Notes under the pieces: generated by a model
Seen by the model: only the letters and a program-made list of their open reading frames with translations
Told to the model about the DNA's origin: nothing
The model's database searches: none
Translations under genes and position numbers: made by a program
Source: Candidatus Legionella polyplacis
GTDB taxonomy: Bacteria; Pseudomonadota; Gammaproteobacteria; Legionellales; Legionellaceae
Length of the DNA stretch: 64,000 bases
Direction of reading: 5' to 3'
Assembly: GCF_002776555.1 (NCBI RefSeq)
Contig: NZ_CP021497.1
Location: forward strand, 124,001-188,000
Shown here: positions 21,270 through 31,454 of the stretch, piece after piece
How positions within the stretch are numbered: the stretch's first letter is position 1
Layout of the letters: each line of letters starts with the position of its first letter

Positions 21270-21327
21270 AACACACACACTATTTATTTAAATAAAGTAT
21301 AAATATACTTAATAACCTACTTCTTCA

Positions 21328-21819
21328 TTATAATTCTAATTTACCTCTTTTGGCTAAAACATAATCTGGAGTTTTAATATGCATTAAAGCTCCTATAGTA
21401 GCACGAACAACATTATTAGGATTTGTTGATCCAATACTCTTTGCTAAAATATTTTGCACACCTAATACCTCCAATACAGCACGCATAGCACCTCCAGCAA
21501 TAATTCCAGTACCATCACTAGCCGGTTTCATAAAAACTTTAGATGCTCCAAAACTCCAAGTAATAGAATGATATATAGTTGTACCATTTAAATAAACATA
21601 AGTCATATTTTTCCTGGCTTTTTCCATAGCTTTTTGAATTGCAATAGGAACTTCTCTCGCTTTTCCCCTTCCAAATCCAACTTTTCCGTTTCCATCTCCT
21701 ATAACAACTAAAGCAGCAAAACCAAAATCCCTACCTCCCTTAACTACTTTTGCTGTCCTAGTAATAGAAACTAATTTATCTTGATAACCTTCATTTTTCT
21801 TAAATTCACGAAATACCAT
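21328..21819 (-). CDS. rpsE: 30S ribosomal protein S5
   Basis: Small-subunit protein of the decoding and mRNA-entry region. The 163 residues (167 in E. coli) show [44 protein letters not shown], the S5 double-stranded RNA-binding motif, and ending blocks [40 protein letters not shown]. All are highly conserved. It follows rplR after 19 bp in the spc operon. Confidence 0.98.
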   Translation of the reverse strand: MVFREFKKNEGYQDKLVSITRTAKVVKGGRDFGFAALVVIGDGNGKVGFGRGKAREVPIAIQKAMEKARKNMTYVYLNGTTIYHSITWSFGASKVFMKPASDGTGIIAGGAMRAVLEVLGVQNILAKSIGSTNPNNVVRATIGALMHIKTPDYVLAKRGKLEL

Positions 21820-21838
21820 AACGCTATAAATCCTATAT

Positions 21839-22210
21839 TTAAAATTTTAAACCAGAAATTCTTATTCCATTAGCTAAAGATTTTATTCTTCCGTGATATT
21901 TATATCCAGATCTATCAAAAGCTACATAAACAATTCCTTTACTTATGGCTCGTTTACCTAATAAAATCCCAACTTGTTCAGATTGTTCAATTTTACTCTT
22001 ATTGACTAAGTTTTTTTTAATTTCTTTATCAACAGATGAAGCATAAGTAACAACAAAACTACTTCTACCTTTATTTTTATAATCAATAATCTGTGCATAA
22101 ATATTTTTAGAACTTCTATAAACTACAATCCTCGGTCTATTAGAATTATGTAATATAGTATATTTACTTTTTAAACATCTTTTTTTTCTAATCTTATTTT
22201 TACAAATCAT
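21839..22210 (-). CDS. rplR: 50S ribosomal protein L18
   Basis: 5S rRNA-binding protein of the central protuberance. It has 123 residues (117 in E. coli). Recognisable blocks are [21 protein letters not shown] (about 25-45), [44 protein letters not shown] (C-terminal half). The last 44 residues are nearly canonical, while the middle is diverged. It is four bases downstream of rplF and 19 bp upstream of rpsE in the spc operon. Confidence 0.97.
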   Translation of the reverse strand: MICKNKIRKKRCLKSKYTILHNSNRPRIVVYRSSKNIYAQIIDYKNKGRSSFVVTYASSVDKEIKKNLVNKSKIEQSEQVGILLGKRAISKGIVYVAFDRSGYKYHGRIKSLANGIRISGLKF

Positions 22211-22214
22211 AACT

Positions 22215-22763
22215 TTATTTCTTTTTAGACTCTTTAAGATTTATAACTTCACCAAAATAACGAATTCCTTTACCCTTATAAGCATCAGGAATCTTTAAAT
22301 TACGAATCTTAGAAGCTACATCTCCTATCAATTGCTTATCTATACTATATAAATTAAGTATTGTACCATTATTCAATATTTCTATAGATACATTATTAGG
22401 AATATTATAGATAACTGGATGTGAATAACCTATAAATAAATTAATACTTTTATTTTTATCTAACCATTGAACTTTATAACCTATACCAAAAAATTCCAAT
22501 ATAATTTTATACCCATACATTACTCCGTAAACCATATTATAAACTAACGAACGAATGGTACCAGCCAAAGACCAACCATACTTATTTTCATTATCCGATA
22601 CTGGAAAAATTTTTATACTTCTATCTTTACAAAGAATAATTACTCTATTATCATAACTTCTACACAATACCCCTTTAGGTCCCTTAATTTCTAGCATAAA
22701 ATTCTTTATTGAACATTCTACATCTTTCGGCAAATTAATAATTGACTTAGCAACTCTAGACAT
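22215..22763 (-). CDS. rplF: 50S ribosomal protein L6
   Basis: Binds 23S rRNA near the sarcin-ricin loop and factor-binding site. The 182 residues (177 in E. coli) start MSRVAKSIINLPKDVECSI. They contain the L6 motifs LEFFGIGYKVQW, LFIGYSHPVIYNIP, DKQLIGDVASKIRNLKIPDAYKGKGIRYFGE. The final block is the signature 'PxxYKGKGIRY'. It sits between rpsH and rplR as in all spc operons. Confidence 0.97.
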   Translation of the reverse strand: MSRVAKSIINLPKDVECSIKNFMLEIKGPKGVLCRSYDNRVIILCKDRSIKIFPVSDNENKYGWSLAGTIRSLVYNMVYGVMYGYKIILEFFGIGYKVQWLDKNKSINLFIGYSHPVIYNIPNNVSIEILNNGTILNLYSIDKQLIGDVASKIRNLKIPDAYKGKGIRYFGEVINLKESKKK

Positions 22764-22805
22764 ACCTAATTTATCCTATATAATCTAAACAATATACAAA
22801 AAAAA

Positions 22806-23201
22806 TTAAGATACTTCACAAATAATTTCTCCACCAATTCCATATTTTTTAGCTATTTTACTACTTATCACACCTTTAGAAGTAGACATAATTAAGATAC
22901 CAAACCCAGGAACAAGATATAAATCTTTTACTTTTTTATAAATTCTTAATCCAGGCTTGCTAACTCTAAATATTCTATCAATTACAGGTCTTCCTTTATA
23001 ATATTTTAACACCACACTTATTGATTTTATTCTAACATTCAAATTACATATATTATAATCTAATATAAATCCCTCTTCTTTTAAAACTAAAAGAATCTTC
23101 TCTTTTAATTTAGAATAATAAAAAACCACCCGATCACATTTAGAACGTTGTCCATTACGAATACGTGTTAACATGTCAGATATAGGATCTTGTATAGTCA
23201 T
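22806..23201 (-). CDS. rpsH: 30S ribosomal protein S8
   Basis: 16S rRNA helix 21-binding protein; in E. coli it represses the spc operon. The 131 residues (130 in E. coli) start MTIQDPISDMLTRIRNGQRSKCD. They end with the S8 signature FGILIMSTSKGVISSKIAKKYGIGGEIICEVS. YYKGRPVIDRIFRVSKPGLRIYKK is also typical. Spacing to rpsN is 46 bp and to rplF 42 bp. The middle (residues 40-62) is the least conserved. Confidence 0.98.
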   Translation of the reverse strand: MTIQDPISDMLTRIRNGQRSKCDRVVFYYSKLKEKILLVLKEEGFILDYNICNLNVRIKSISVVLKYYKGRPVIDRIFRVSKPGLRIYKKVKDLYLVPGFGILIMSTSKGVISSKIAKKYGIGGEIICEVS

Positions 23202-23247
23202 AACATTATATCATTTTATAAATAATAAATATATTTTTATATAAAAA

Positions 23248-23550
23248 TTACCAACTTGATTTTCTTCCGCCAGTAACATTTCCAAACATCAATTGTTTTC
23301 TTAAACAAATACGACATAGTTCAAACTTACGAAAAATCGCTCTAGACCTACCACACTGTTGACATCTCCTGTTATATCTTACAGGACTAGAATCAACAGG
23401 AAGCTTACTTAATTTAATTTGAGCATTTCTAATTTCATTTACCTCTACAGAAGATCTTATAACCTTTTTTAAATATATTCTTCTTTCCTTGTATTTTACA
23501 ATTAATTTCTTACGCTTATTAATCCTAGCAATAACCGATTTTTTAGCCAA
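23248..23550 (-). CDS. rpsN: 30S ribosomal protein S14, long form with four cysteines
   Basis: Small-subunit head protein. The length (100 residues) is that of the long, normally zinc-free proteobacterial form. However, residues about 63-82 carry CQQC-(12)-CRIC, with the same spacing as the zinc ribbon of the short 61-residue form of Gram-positives. In E. coli only the first of these cysteines is present. The C-terminus VTGGRKSSW is standard. The start is TTG 23550 with AAGGGA upstream; the N-terminus [14 protein letters not shown] fits S14. The cysteine codons are unambiguous TGT. Confidence 0.96.
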   Translation of the reverse strand: MAKKSVIARINKRKKLIVKYKERRIYLKKVIRSSVEVNEIRNAQIKLSKLPVDSSPVRYNRRCQQCGRSRAIFRKFELCRICLRKQLMFGNVTGGRKSSW

Positions 23551-23605
23551 AATATTATCCCTTCTCTATTAAAATTTATTTTTATAAATAAAAAACTATC
23601 AATCA

Positions 23606-24157
23606 CTAAATATTATACATTTTTACTAAAGGAAAATCAAAAGATTCCAATAAAAAAGCAGCTTCTTTATCTGTACAAGCATTTGTAACAATAGACACAT
23701 CTAGTCCTCTAATACGATCAATCTTATCAAAATCAATTTCTGGAAAAACAATCTGTTCTTTAATTCCAAAATTATAATTACCAGTTCCATCAAATGATTT
23801 TCTACTTAAACCTCTAAAATCTCTAACTCTAGGTAAAACTATATTGATAATCTTATCAAGAAAATCATACATTCTATCTCGCCTTAAAGTAACTTTACAT
23901 CCGATTTCAAAATTTTTTCTAATTTTAAAATTTGCTAAAGACTTTTTAGCTTTTGTTATAAACGGTTTTTGACCAGAAATTAAAATCATATCTTTAATTG
24001 CATGTTGTAAAATTTTTTTGTCATCTACAGATTTTCCAACACCCATATTTAATGTTATTTTTAAAATTCTAGGAACTTCCATAATACTTTTATAAGAAAA
24101 AACATCCATCATCTTTTTAATAATTTCTTTATTATAAAAATCTCTTAATCTAGACAT
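23606..24157 (-). CDS. rplE: 50S ribosomal protein L5
   Basis: 5S rRNA-binding protein that contacts P-site tRNA. The 183 residues (179 in E. coli) include [35 protein letters not shown] and the C-terminal [46 protein letters not shown]. The start lies within the end of rplX (8-bp overlap), which suggests translational coupling. Order is rplN, rplX, rplE, rpsN. Confidence 0.98.
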   Translation of the reverse strand: MSRLRDFYNKEIIKKMMDVFSYKSIMEVPRILKITLNMGVGKSVDDKKILQHAIKDMILISGQKPFITKAKKSLANFKIRKNFEIGCKVTLRRDRMYDFLDKIINIVLPRVRDFRGLSRKSFDGTGNYNFGIKEQIVFPEIDFDKIDRIRGLDVSIVTNACTDKEAAFLLESFDFPLVKMYNI

Positions 24158-24521
24158 TTTTTATTTTTTTTAAATACCTATTTTTTATATTAAAATTATC
24201 TATTACTTTTTTATTTAATTTGAAATATCTAACTTTATACTGAACATTATATTTATCAACTTTCACATACTTAAAACCAATTCTACCATATTTTTTAATA
24301 TCACTATTATATAACCCAACATTAGAAATGTGTATAGGCATTTCTTTAAAAATCAAACCGCCTTCTTGACCAATTTTTGGATTTGGTTTAATTGCCTTTC
24401 TACATAAATTAATACCATCAACAATAACTTTATCTCCAATAACTTTTTTTATTTTTCCAATACTCCCTTTATTTTTCCCAACTAAAACTATAACCATATC
24501 ATTTAACTTAACACGTCTCAT
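24150..24521 (-). CDS. rplX: 50S ribosomal protein L24
   Basis: Assembly-initiator protein of the large subunit. The 123 residues are longer than the 104 of E. coli. The N-terminal KOW region is clear ([44 protein letters not shown]), followed by [19 protein letters not shown]. The last 45 residues ([25 protein letters not shown]) form a basic tail of low complexity beyond the conserved part, probably drift. The end overlaps rplE by 8 bp. Confidence 0.96.
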   Translation of the reverse strand: MRRVKLNDMVIVLVGKNKGSIGKIKKVIGDKVIVDGINLCRKAIKPNPKIGQEGGLIFKEMPIHISNVGLYNSDIKKYGRIGFKYVKVDKYNVQYKVRYFKLNKKVIDNFNIKNRYLKKIKNV

Positions 24522-24537
24522 ATAATTTTCCTATTTT

Positions 24538-24903
24538 TTACAATACTTCAGGAGCTAAAGAAATTATTTTCATAAATCTATATCTTAATTCTCTTGTTAC
24601 AGGACCAAAAATTCTAGTACCAAATGGTTCATTCTGATTATTTAATAAAACAACTGAATTTTCATCAAAACGAATTATAGACCCATCATCTCTACTTATT
24701 CCTTTTTTTGTTCTAACAATTACAGCACTCATTACATCACCTTTTTTTACTTTACCATTTGAAATCACATCTTTCACACTTATCTTAATAAGATCTCCAA
24801 TATTAGCATATCTTTTTCTTGTACCACCAAGAACTCTGATACACATTACCTTACGTGCTCCGCTATTATCCGCTACATTAAGAACAGTCTGCACTTGAAT
24901 CAT
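24538..24903 (-). CDS. rplN: 50S ribosomal protein L14
   Basis: Large-subunit protein that contacts 16S rRNA helix 44 in bridge B8. The 121 residues (123 in E. coli) start [27 protein letters not shown], the L14 signature. They continue with [28 protein letters not shown] and [13 protein letters not shown]. It follows rpsQ after 124 bp, the largest gap within this operon run, and precedes rplX by 16 bp. Confidence 0.98.
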   Translation of the reverse strand: MIQVQTVLNVADNSGARKVMCIRVLGGTRKRYANIGDLIKISVKDVISNGKVKKGDVMSAVIVRTKKGISRDDGSIIRFDENSVVLLNNQNEPFGTRIFGPVTRELRYRFMKIISLAPEVL

Positions 24904-25027
24904 ATTAATTCACTTCTCATGACTAAATAAATAATATAAAAATAAAAATATTACAAAAAAATCAAAACTTATTTTTTACTTATCATAAATAACTTTCTAA
25001 AGAATAAATTTACAAATAAACATTATT

Positions 25028-25264
25028 TTAATGAGTTATTACTTCCAATAATATCCAACGTTTCTTTTTAGACAAAGGTCTAGACTCAACTATCTTAACT
25101 AAATCTCCAATTTTAGATATATGATTTGGATCATGTACATACAATTTCGTTGTCCTTCTCAATATCTTACCATACTTACAATGCTTTAAAACACGATTAA
25201 CAATAACAACGACTGTTTTTTTCATTTTATTACTTATAATTTTTCCAATCATCATCTTTTTCAT
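25028..25264 (-). CDS. rpsQ: 30S ribosomal protein S17
   Basis: Early 16S rRNA-binding protein. The 78 residues (84 in E. coli) contain GKIISNKMKKTVVVIVNRVLKHCKYGKILRRTTKLYVHDP and VKIVESRPLSKKKRWILLEV, the S17 core. AAGGTTG stands five bases before ATG 25264, supporting this start. It is the last gene of the S10 operon, 20 bp after rpmC. Confidence 0.97.
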   Translation of the reverse strand: MKKMMIGKIISNKMKKTVVVIVNRVLKHCKYGKILRRTTKLYVHDPNHISKIGDLVKIVESRPLSKKKRWILLEVITH

Positions 25265-25284
25265 ATTAACAACCTTCTATTAAT

Positions 25285-25497
25285 CTAATAACCTTTCTTG
25301 TTTTTTTTTAAGTATAAAATAGTATTAATTCTAGCAATACCCCTATTAACTAACTTGATCCAATGATAACACTCTACAGGACCATATATTCTTTTCATTT
25401 TTAAATTAAATCTTTCTTTACTAAGAAGTAATAACTCCATTTCTAATTGATTTACACTTAAAATATTAAGTTCTTTACTTTTTTTTATCTTCACCAT
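25285..25497 (-). CDS. rpmC: 50S ribosomal protein L29
   Basis: Small protein at the peptide exit tunnel where trigger factor and SRP dock. The 70 residues (63 in E. coli) have the two-helix pattern: LNILSVNQLEMELLLLSKERFNLKMKR followed by LVNRGIARINTILYLKK. The family's 'LxxELLxLxxExFNLR' motif is clear. It lies between rplP and rpsQ in canonical order. Confidence 0.94.
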   Translation of the reverse strand: MVKIKKSKELNILSVNQLEMELLLLSKERFNLKMKRIYGPVECYHWIKLVNRGIARINTILYLKKNKKGY

Positions 25498-25506
25498 ATA
25501 AATATT

Positions 25507-25920
25507 TTATATTACCTTTCTTTCTGCAAATACAGCTTTAAACGGCAATTTAGCTCTAGCCAAAACAAAAGCTTCAATAGCAAGTTCTCTGTTAACTCCT
25601 TCTATTTCAAATATAATTCTACCTGGCTTTATATTAACTACCCAATACTCAACATTTCCTTTTCCCTTCCCCTGTCTTACCTCAAGTGGCTTTTGGGTTA
25701 TAGGTTTATCTGGAAATACTCTAATCCAAATTTTTCCATTTCTTTTAATATGTCTTGTCATAGCTCTTCTAGCTGCTTCAATTTGTCTAGTTGTCAATCT
25801 ACCTCTACCAACTGATTTTAACCCAAATTCACCAAAACTAACTTTATTCCCTCTATGAGAATTTCCTTTATTCCTACCTTTCATTTGCTTCTTATATTTT
25901 GTACGTTTTGGCTGTAACAT
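25507..25920 (-). CDS. rplP: 50S ribosomal protein L16
   Basis: Large-subunit protein near the A site. The 137 residues (136 in E. coli) start [19 protein letters not shown]. They include the signature [55 protein letters not shown]. It sits 9 bp before rpmC and after rpsC in the S10 operon and is almost unchanged from free-living relatives. Confidence 0.98.
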   Translation of the reverse strand: MLQPKRTKYKKQMKGRNKGNSHRGNKVSFGEFGLKSVGRGRLTTRQIEAARRAMTRHIKRNGKIWIRVFPDKPITQKPLEVRQGKGKGNVEYWVVNIKPGRIIFEIEGVNRELAIEAFVLARAKLPFKAVFAERKVI

Positions 25921-25982
25921 AATTTATTTCCTATAACTACAATACATAGTATATAACATAAAACATATTAATTTATATAATT

Positions 25983-26624
25983 TTATTTAATTACCTTTCT
26001 ATTATATATCTCTCCAGAAAAAACCCACACTTTAACCCCAATCATTCCATATGTAGTTTTAGCTTCAGATAATCCATAACCAATATTTGCCCTGAAAGTA
26101 TGAAGAGGTATACGACCTTCTCTATAACATTCACTACGGGCAATTTCAGAACCACCTAACCTTCCACTAATACAAATCTTAATACCTTTAGCTCCAGATT
26201 TAATAGCAGAATTTATAGATTTTCTCATAATTCTTCTAAACATAACCCTTTGTTCCAATTGTTGTGCTATATTTTCAGAAATAAGAACAGGATCCAATTC
26301 CGGATGCTTGATTTCTTCAATATTTAATTTTACAGGTATTCCTAAATAAGATTCTATATCTTTCCTTAAATTTTCTATTCCACCTCCTTTTTTTCCTATT
26401 ATTACACCTGGCCTAGCTGTATATATAGTTATAACAGCATTTTTTGCAGGACGTTCGATACAAATCTTACTTACAAATGCATTATTCAATTTTTTTTTTA
26501 AATATTTTCTAAGATTAATATCTTGATTAAGTAAACTAGAATAATATTTATTAGAATACCATTTAGAATTCCAATCCTGTATAATTCCTAACCTAATTCC
26601 AATAGGATTCACTTTTTGACCCAT
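25983..26624 (-). CDS. rpsC: 30S ribosomal protein S3
   Basis: mRNA entry-channel protein. The 213 residues (233 in E. coli) start [23 protein letters not shown]. They contain the KH-domain motif [22 protein letters not shown] and the C-terminal RTFRAN-type block [34 protein letters not shown]. The acidic or basic tail past residue 210 found in E. coli is shortened. The gap to rplV is only two bases. Confidence 0.98.
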   Translation of the reverse strand: MGQKVNPIGIRLGIIQDWNSKWYSNKYYSSLLNQDINLRKYLKKKLNNAFVSKICIERPAKNAVITIYTARPGVIIGKKGGGIENLRKDIESYLGIPVKLNIEEIKHPELDPVLISENIAQQLEQRVMFRRIMRKSINSAIKSGAKGIKICISGRLGGSEIARSECYREGRIPLHTFRANIGYGLSEAKTTYGMIGVKVWVFSGEIYNRKVIK

Positions 26625-26626
26625 AA

Positions 26627-26971
26627 TTACTTAATTCTACCTCCATCAGAAGCTTTAATTACAATATGACAAAATCTTTTATATATTTTATTAGAACGTC
26701 CCTTTGCTCTAGGGATAATACGCTTAAATTTTATTCCATCATTTACATAAATAACAGAAATCTTTAATGAATCAACATCTATATTATGATTATTCTCAGC
26801 ATTAGAAATTAAAGATTCTAACATCTTTAACAAAATACGTGCTCCTTTTTTTGGTAAAAATCTTAAAATATTAACTGAATCTAACAAAGTTCTATCACGA
26901 ATAATATTAACAATTAATCTACATTTTTGAGCAGAAATAGGAGCATTTTTTAATTTAACCTTTACTTCCAT
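26627..26971 (-). CDS. rplV: 50S ribosomal protein L22
   Basis: Lines the peptide exit tunnel with its long beta hairpin. The 114 residues (110 in E. coli) include [48 protein letters not shown] and the C-terminal [22 protein letters not shown], the L22 signature. It is located between rpsS and rpsC, two bases from rpsC. Confidence 0.97.
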   Translation of the reverse strand: MEVKVKLKNAPISAQKCRLIVNIIRDRTLLDSVNILRFLPKKGARILLKMLESLISNAENNHNIDVDSLKISVIYVNDGIKFKRIIPRAKGRSNKIYKRFCHIVIKASDGGRIK

Positions 26972-27021
26972 TGATTTATAACCCTTTTTCCAAATTTTAA
27001 CTAATAATAAAAAATATATAT

Positions 27022-27300
27022 CTACTTAGATTTAATTTTTTTATCACCAGAATGATTCTTAAAAATACGAGTTGATGCAAATTCACCTAATTTATGACCT
27101 ACCATATTATCAGTAATATAAACTGGAATATGAATTTTTCCATTATGTACAGAAATTGTACGACCAATCATTTCTGGTATAATAGTTGACCGCCTAGACC
27201 AAGTCTTTATAGGTTTATTAGAATTTAAATTACTAGATTTCTCTACTTTTTTTAATAAACTAAAATCTACATAAGGACCCTTTTTAATAGAACGCGACAC
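27022..27300 (-). CDS. rpsS: 30S ribosomal protein S19
   Basis: Small-subunit head protein contacting S13 and bridge B1. From GTG 27300 the protein has 92 residues, the same as E. coli. It begins [19 protein letters not shown], equal to MPRSLKKGPFIDLHLLKKV. IVPEMIGHTIxVHNGKxHxPV and [13 protein letters not shown] motifs are present. GGAG lies six bases before this GTG. An in-frame TTG at 27312 would include that site inside the gene, so it is rejected. Confidence 0.96.
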   Translation of the reverse strand: MSRSIKKGPYVDFSLLKKVEKSSNLNSNKPIKTWSRRSTIIPEMIGRTISVHNGKIHIPVYITDNMVGHKLGEFASTRIFKNHSGDKKIKSK

Positions 27301-27306
27301 TTTCTT

Positions 27307-27310
27307 CTCC
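27307..27310 (-). promoter_or_regulatory. Shine-Dalgarno deciding the rpsS start
   Basis: GGAG (within GGAGAAG) lies six bases upstream of GTG 27300. It supports the 92-residue S19 rather than the four-residue-longer frame that begins with TTG. Confidence 0.75.
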
Positions 27311-27336
27311 AATTTCGTTAATAAATTCTACAATAA

Positions 27337-28164
27337 TTACTTCACCTTTCTATGCTTAATAATAAAAAAATTAGTACGCTTATTATTTCTAGTTTTATAT
27401 CCCTTAGAAGGAATCCCTGTTGGACTAACTGGATGTCTCCCACCAGAAGTTCTTCCTTCTCCACCTCCATGAGGATGATCTATTGGATTCATAGCTACTC
27501 CACGAACAGTAGGACGTATACCTCTCCATCTATTTTCACCTGCCTTTCCTAAGGTTCTTAAATTATGTTCATTATTACTCACCATTCCTATAGTTGCCTT
27601 ACATCTTAACAAAACTCTTCTAACTTCTCCTGAAGATAATCTTACAATTGCATATTTATCTTCCTTAGATAAAACCTGACCATAAGATCCAGCACTCCTT
27701 AATAATTGAGCACCTTTTTTAGGTTTTAATTCAACACAATGTATTATTGTACCTATAGGTATATTCTGTAATATTAAACAATTCCCATTATTTACAGGAA
27801 CATCATCTCCACTTATTACAATATGTCCTATTTCTAGATTCGAAGGAGATATTATATATCTATACTCACCATCAAAATAAGAAATCAGAGCAATTAAAGC
27901 AGATCTATTTGGATCATATTCTATTCTACACACTCTTCCTTTAATATAATCCTTATTCCTCTTAAAATCAATTAATCTATATTTTAAACGACAACCACCA
28001 CCAATATGTCTTACTGTTATACGACCTTGATTATTTCTTCCTCCAGTTCTATTTAATTTTTTTACTAAAGATTTATAAGGCTTTCCTTTATAAATATTTT
28101 TATGTAACAATCTACTATGTCCCCTCCTACCTGGTGAAGTAGGATTTGATCTTACTAAAATCAT
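27337..28164 (-). CDS. rplB: 50S ribosomal protein L2
   Basis: Core 23S rRNA-binding protein needed for peptidyl transferase assembly. From ATG 28164 it has 275 residues (273 in E. coli). It starts [19 protein letters not shown] and has [19 protein letters not shown] and the C-terminal [29 protein letters not shown], where the conserved histidine near the peptidyl transferase centre lies. AAGG precedes this ATG by about ten bases. A TTG-initiated frame from 28200 would add twelve unconserved residues. Confidence 0.98.
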   Translation of the reverse strand: MILVRSNPTSPGRRGHSRLLHKNIYKGKPYKSLVKKLNRTGGRNNQGRITVRHIGGGCRLKYRLIDFKRNKDYIKGRVCRIEYDPNRSALIALISYFDGEYRYIISPSNLEIGHIVISGDDVPVNNGNCLILQNIPIGTIIHCVELKPKKGAQLLRSAGSYGQVLSKEDKYAIVRLSSGEVRRVLLRCKATIGMVSNNEHNLRTLGKAGENRWRGIRPTVRGVAMNPIDHPHGGGEGRTSGGRHPVSPTGIPSKGYKTRNNKRTNFFIIKHRKVK

Positions 28165-28171
28165 AATAAAA

Positions 28172-28477
28172 TTACCTTTTGTCAAAAAAAGAAAAATCAA
28201 TACTATGTTTCTTATCTAAAGAAACATATACTTTTTTCCAATTACTACGCTTTCCACGAATTCTTTTAAAAATCTTTACCTTCCCTTTAATATTAATCAT
28301 AGAAACTTTTTTTACTTTAACACTAAAAATAGACTCTATAGATTTCTTAATTTCTTTCTTACTCACAAATTTTTGTACCCTAAAAGTATATTGATTATAC
28401 TTATTAGATATCATAGTTGACTTTTCAGAATTATACGGTTCTACAATAGAACACAAAAATTTATTACTTATATTCAT
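28172..28477 (-). CDS. rplW: 50S ribosomal protein L23
   Basis: Exit-tunnel protein and docking site of trigger factor and SRP. The 101 residues (100 in E. coli) include [49 protein letters not shown]. This is the L23 core, though PHxSEK-type conservation is loosened. Its ATG overlaps the rplD stop as ATGA, and rplB starts eight bases after its stop. Confidence 0.95.
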   Translation of the reverse strand: MNISNKFLCSIVEPYNSEKSTMISNKYNQYTFRVQKFVSKKEIKKSIESIFSVKVKKVSMINIKGKVKIFKRIRGKRSNWKKVYVSLDKKHSIDFSFFDKR

Positions 28478-29085
28478 TCACTAATTCTCTTTTCCAAAAC
28501 TTTAACAGCAGATTTTGTTATTAAAACTTTTTTAAAATAAAAAAAATCAATAAAACTAACAGAGTTAATATTACATATTTTATATTGATACAAATTTTTA
28601 GATCCTAACAATTCATTTTTGTTAATCTTACATTTCAATATCAATCCATTTAATACATTCAAATTTTGCATTTTATTTATAAAATACTTAGTTTTATAAG
28701 AATCACAAAAAAAACAACTAACAACAATCAAATTCCCTAATCTATATAGTTCTGATACTACACTTCTAAAGGCATATCTATACATCTTCTTATTAATTTT
28801 TTGAATATAATTTCTTTTTTTTGAAGCAAAAACAACTCCACCTCCTCTCCATAATGGACTTCGTATTGTACCAGCTCTGGCTCTTCCAGTTCCCTTTTGT
28901 CTCCAAGGTTTAATTCCACTTCCACTAACTTCTGACCTTGTTTTTTGTGAACTATTTCCACTCCTTCTGTTTTGCATAAAAGATACAAATACTTGATGTA
29001 TTAAATTAGGATTATATTTACAATTAAAAACACTAGAATCTACTTTTAAAAATTCATTAGTATCTTGAATTAATAATTCAATCAT
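28474..29085 (-). CDS. rplD: 50S ribosomal protein L4
   Basis: Lines the exit tunnel; in E. coli it represses the S10 operon. The 203 residues (201 in E. coli) have the conserved loop [55 protein letters not shown] (about 38-93). The C-terminal half is strongly diverged ([19 protein letters not shown]), unusual for an r-protein. It overlaps both neighbours by ATGA four-base overlaps (rplC upstream, rplW downstream). Confidence 0.96.
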   Translation of the reverse strand: MIELLIQDTNEFLKVDSSVFNCKYNPNLIHQVFVSFMQNRRSGNSSQKTRSEVSGSGIKPWRQKGTGRARAGTIRSPLWRGGGVVFASKKRNYIQKINKKMYRYAFRSVVSELYRLGNLIVVSCFFCDSYKTKYFINKMQNLNVLNGLILKCKINKNELLGSKNLYQYKICNINSVSFIDFFYFKKVLITKSAVKVLEKRISE

Positions 29086-29735
29086 ATTTTTCCCTTTTTA
29101 GAAAATCTTATCTCTAATTTTATACCAGAACAACCAGGAATTGAACCTTTAACAAATAATAAATTACGATTAATATCAATTTGAACCAATAATAAATTTT
29201 TAATTGTACATCTCTTATTTCCCATATGACCAGGCATCTTTTTTCCTTTAAAAACTCTACCAGGAGTTTGATTCTGACCTATAGAACCAGGAACTCTATG
29301 AGACAAAGAATTTCCATGACTAGCATCTTGTGTTTTAAAATTATAACGTTTAACTGTTCCAGAAAAACCTTTTCCTTTTGATACTGAAATAATATCAACT
29401 CTATCCCCTTCTTTAAATACATCATTAATACTTAAAACCCCACCAGAAACTGGTTTATTATTAAAAAAATCTAAACCAAATTCACGAATAATATCTCCAG
29501 AACAAACACCAAATTTAGAAAGATGTCCAAACACCGGTTTTTTTATACGAGAAACTTTTTTATTACCCATAGTTAACTGCACAGAAGAATATCCATCATT
29601 TTCTAATGTCTTTATTTGTAAAATCTTATTAGGAATAACTTCAATAATAGATACTGGGAAAGTTATACCATCATCTGTAAAAAATCTTGACATTCCAACT
29701 TTAACTCCCAATAATCCAGACATAGACTGTTTCAT
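29082..29735 (-). CDS. rplC: 50S ribosomal protein L3
   Basis: Large-subunit protein near the peptidyl transferase centre. From ATG 29735 it has 217 residues (209 in E. coli). Motifs are [16 protein letters not shown] near the start, and the basic loop [52 protein letters not shown], including the Gln modified in E. coli L3. A ribosome-binding AAGG stands about ten bases before 29735. An ATG at 29723 and a TTG at 29744 are alternatives. Stop and rplD start overlap (ATGA). Confidence 0.96.
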   Translation of the reverse strand: MKQSMSGLLGVKVGMSRFFTDDGITFPVSIIEVIPNKILQIKTLENDGYSSVQLTMGNKKVSRIKKPVFGHLSKFGVCSGDIIREFGLDFFNNKPVSGGVLSINDVFKEGDRVDIISVSKGKGFSGTVKRYNFKTQDASHGNSLSHRVPGSIGQNQTPGRVFKGKKMPGHMGNKRCTIKNLLLVQIDINRNLLFVKGSIPGCSGIKLEIRFSKKGKI

Positions 29736-29883
29736 ATAATGCAAACCTTTTATTTTTACTAAAAAAATAATAACTTATATTCTTCTTATTAAGAAAATTT
29801 AAATCGCTCAACTAATAAAAAATATATACCATTATAATTATACTATGTAATAAGATACATATCTTATAATAAATAATTTATTA

Positions 29884-30201
29884 TTAATCATCATCTAAAC
29901 TAATTTGAACATCAACTCCAGAAGCTAAATCAAGCTTCATCAATGCATCCACTGTTTTATCAGTAGGATGAACTATAACAACTAACCTCTTATGTGTTGG
30001 AAGTTCATATTGATCTCTAGCATCCTTATTAACATGAGGAGATGCCAAAACAGTAAACTTCTCTATTTTTGTAGGCAAAGGTATAGGACCTTTAATCCTG
30101 GCTCCTGTACGTTTTGCAGTTTCTACAATTTCCCTTACTGAAGTATCAATTAACTTATGATCAAATGATTTGAGACGAATTTTAATATTCTGATTACTCA
30201 T
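29884..30201 (-). CDS. rpsJ: 30S ribosomal protein S10
   Basis: Small-subunit head protein and NusE antitermination factor. The 105 residues (103 in E. coli) read [68 protein letters not shown], essentially canonical. Normally it opens the S10 operon. Here it follows tuf after 22 bp, so the str and S10 operons may be co-transcribed. 149 bp separate it from rplC. Confidence 0.98.
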   Translation of the reverse strand: MSNQNIKIRLKSFDHKLIDTSVREIVETAKRTGARIKGPIPLPTKIEKFTVLASPHVNKDARDQYELPTHKRLVVIVHPTDKTVDALMKLDLASGVDVQISLDDD

Positions 30202-30223
30202 ATAATAAATAGCATTATTTGTA

Positions 30224-31414
30224 TTACTCTATAATTTCAGAAACAACACCAGCACCAACAGTTCTACCACCCTCTCTTATAGCAAAACGCAAACCTTCGT
30301 CCATAGCAATTGGAGATAAAAGATTCACAATCATTTGTACATTATCTCCTGGCATAACCATTTCTACTTTATCTGGCAAATTGCAAGATCCTGTTACATC
30401 TGTAGTTCTAAAATAGAATTGTGGTTTATATCCAGAAAAAAAAGGAGTATGACGACCTCCCTCTTCTTTAGTCAAAATATAAACCTCTGCTTTAAATTTT
30501 GTATGAGGCTTTATAGTATTAGGCTTAGCCAATACTTGACCACGTTCAACATCTTCACGTTTTGTTCCTCTAAGCAAAATACCAACATTATCCCCTGCTA
30601 TTCCTTCATCAAGCAACTTTCTAAACATCTCAACACCAGTACATGTAGTTTTCTGAGTATCTTTCAAACCAACAATCTCAATATAATCACCAGGACGTAT
30701 TACACCACGTTCAATTCTACCAGTCACCACTGTACCTCTACCTGATATAGAAAATACATCTTCTATAGGCAATAAAAAATTTTTCTCTATATCCCTGGAT
30801 GGAGAAGGAATATACTTATCCATAGTTTCTATTAATTTCTCAATTGACTTAATTCCTAAATCACTATTATCTCCATTTAAAGCTTTTAATGAAGAACCAA
30901 CAATAATTGGTATTTCACTACCTGGAAAATTATAACTATTTAATAAATCTCTAACTTCCATCTCAACTAACTCTAATAACTCCAAATCATCAACCATATC
31001 CGCTTTATTCAAAAAAACCACAATATAAGGAACGCCAACTTGACGAGCTAACAATATATGTTCTCTAGTTTGTGGCATAGGACCATCCGCTGCAGAAACT
31101 ACTAAAATAGCCCCATCCATCTGTGCAGCTCCTGTAATCATATTTTTCACATAATCTGCATGACCAGGACAATCTACATGAGCATAATGACGATTTTTCG
31201 ACTCATACTCTACATGAGCAGTGGCTATGGTAATACCACGCTCTCTCTCTTCAGGAGCTGAATCAATTTTATCATAAGCCATTGCCACACCACCATATTT
31301 TTTTGCCATAATAGTAGTAATTGCCGAGGTTAACGTAGTTTTTCCATGATCAACATGTCCAATAGTTCCTACATTAATATGTTCCTTTTTTCTTTCAAAT
31401 TTTTCCTTAGCCAT
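30224..31414 (-). CDS. tuf: Elongation factor Tu
   Basis: GTPase delivering aminoacyl-tRNA to the ribosome. From ATG 31414 it has 396 residues. G1 is [14 protein letters not shown] (about 18-31), G3 DCPGHADY (about 80), G4 NKAD (about 135; most EF-Tu have NKCD) and domains 2 and 3 are complete, ending [15 protein letters not shown] strong GAGGTGA precedes two adjacent ATG codons (31417 and 31414). The nearer one, 31417, fits the spacing slightly better, so an extra Met is possible. The second tuf copy expected before tRNA-Trp is absent. Confidence 0.98.
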   Translation of the reverse strand: MAKEKFERKKEHINVGTIGHVDHGKTTLTSAITTIMAKKYGGVAMAYDKIDSAPEERERGITIATAHVEYESKNRHYAHVDCPGHADYVKNMITGAAQMDGAILVVSAADGPMPQTREHILLARQVGVPYIVVFLNKADMVDDLELLELVEMEVRDLLNSYNFPGSEIPIIVGSSLKALNGDNSDLGIKSIEKLIETMDKYIPSPSRDIEKNFLLPIEDVFSISGRGTVVTGRIERGVIRPGDYIEIVGLKDTQKTTCTGVEMFRKLLDEGIAGDNVGILLRGTKREDVERGQVLAKPNTIKPHTKFKAEVYILTKEEGGRHTPFFSGYKPQFYFRTTDVTGSCNLPDKVEMVMPGDNVQMIVNLLSPIAMDEGLRFAIREGGRTVGAGVVSEIIE

Positions 31415-31454
31415 CATTTTTATATCACCTCATATTGATTAAAAACATTATTTA

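Noticed and set aside
28758-28988. Frame inside rplD giving a Glu-rich peptide
   Set aside because: Same-strand shifted frame of the conserved L4 loop; the Glu-rich look comes from reading Arg/Gly codons out of frame.
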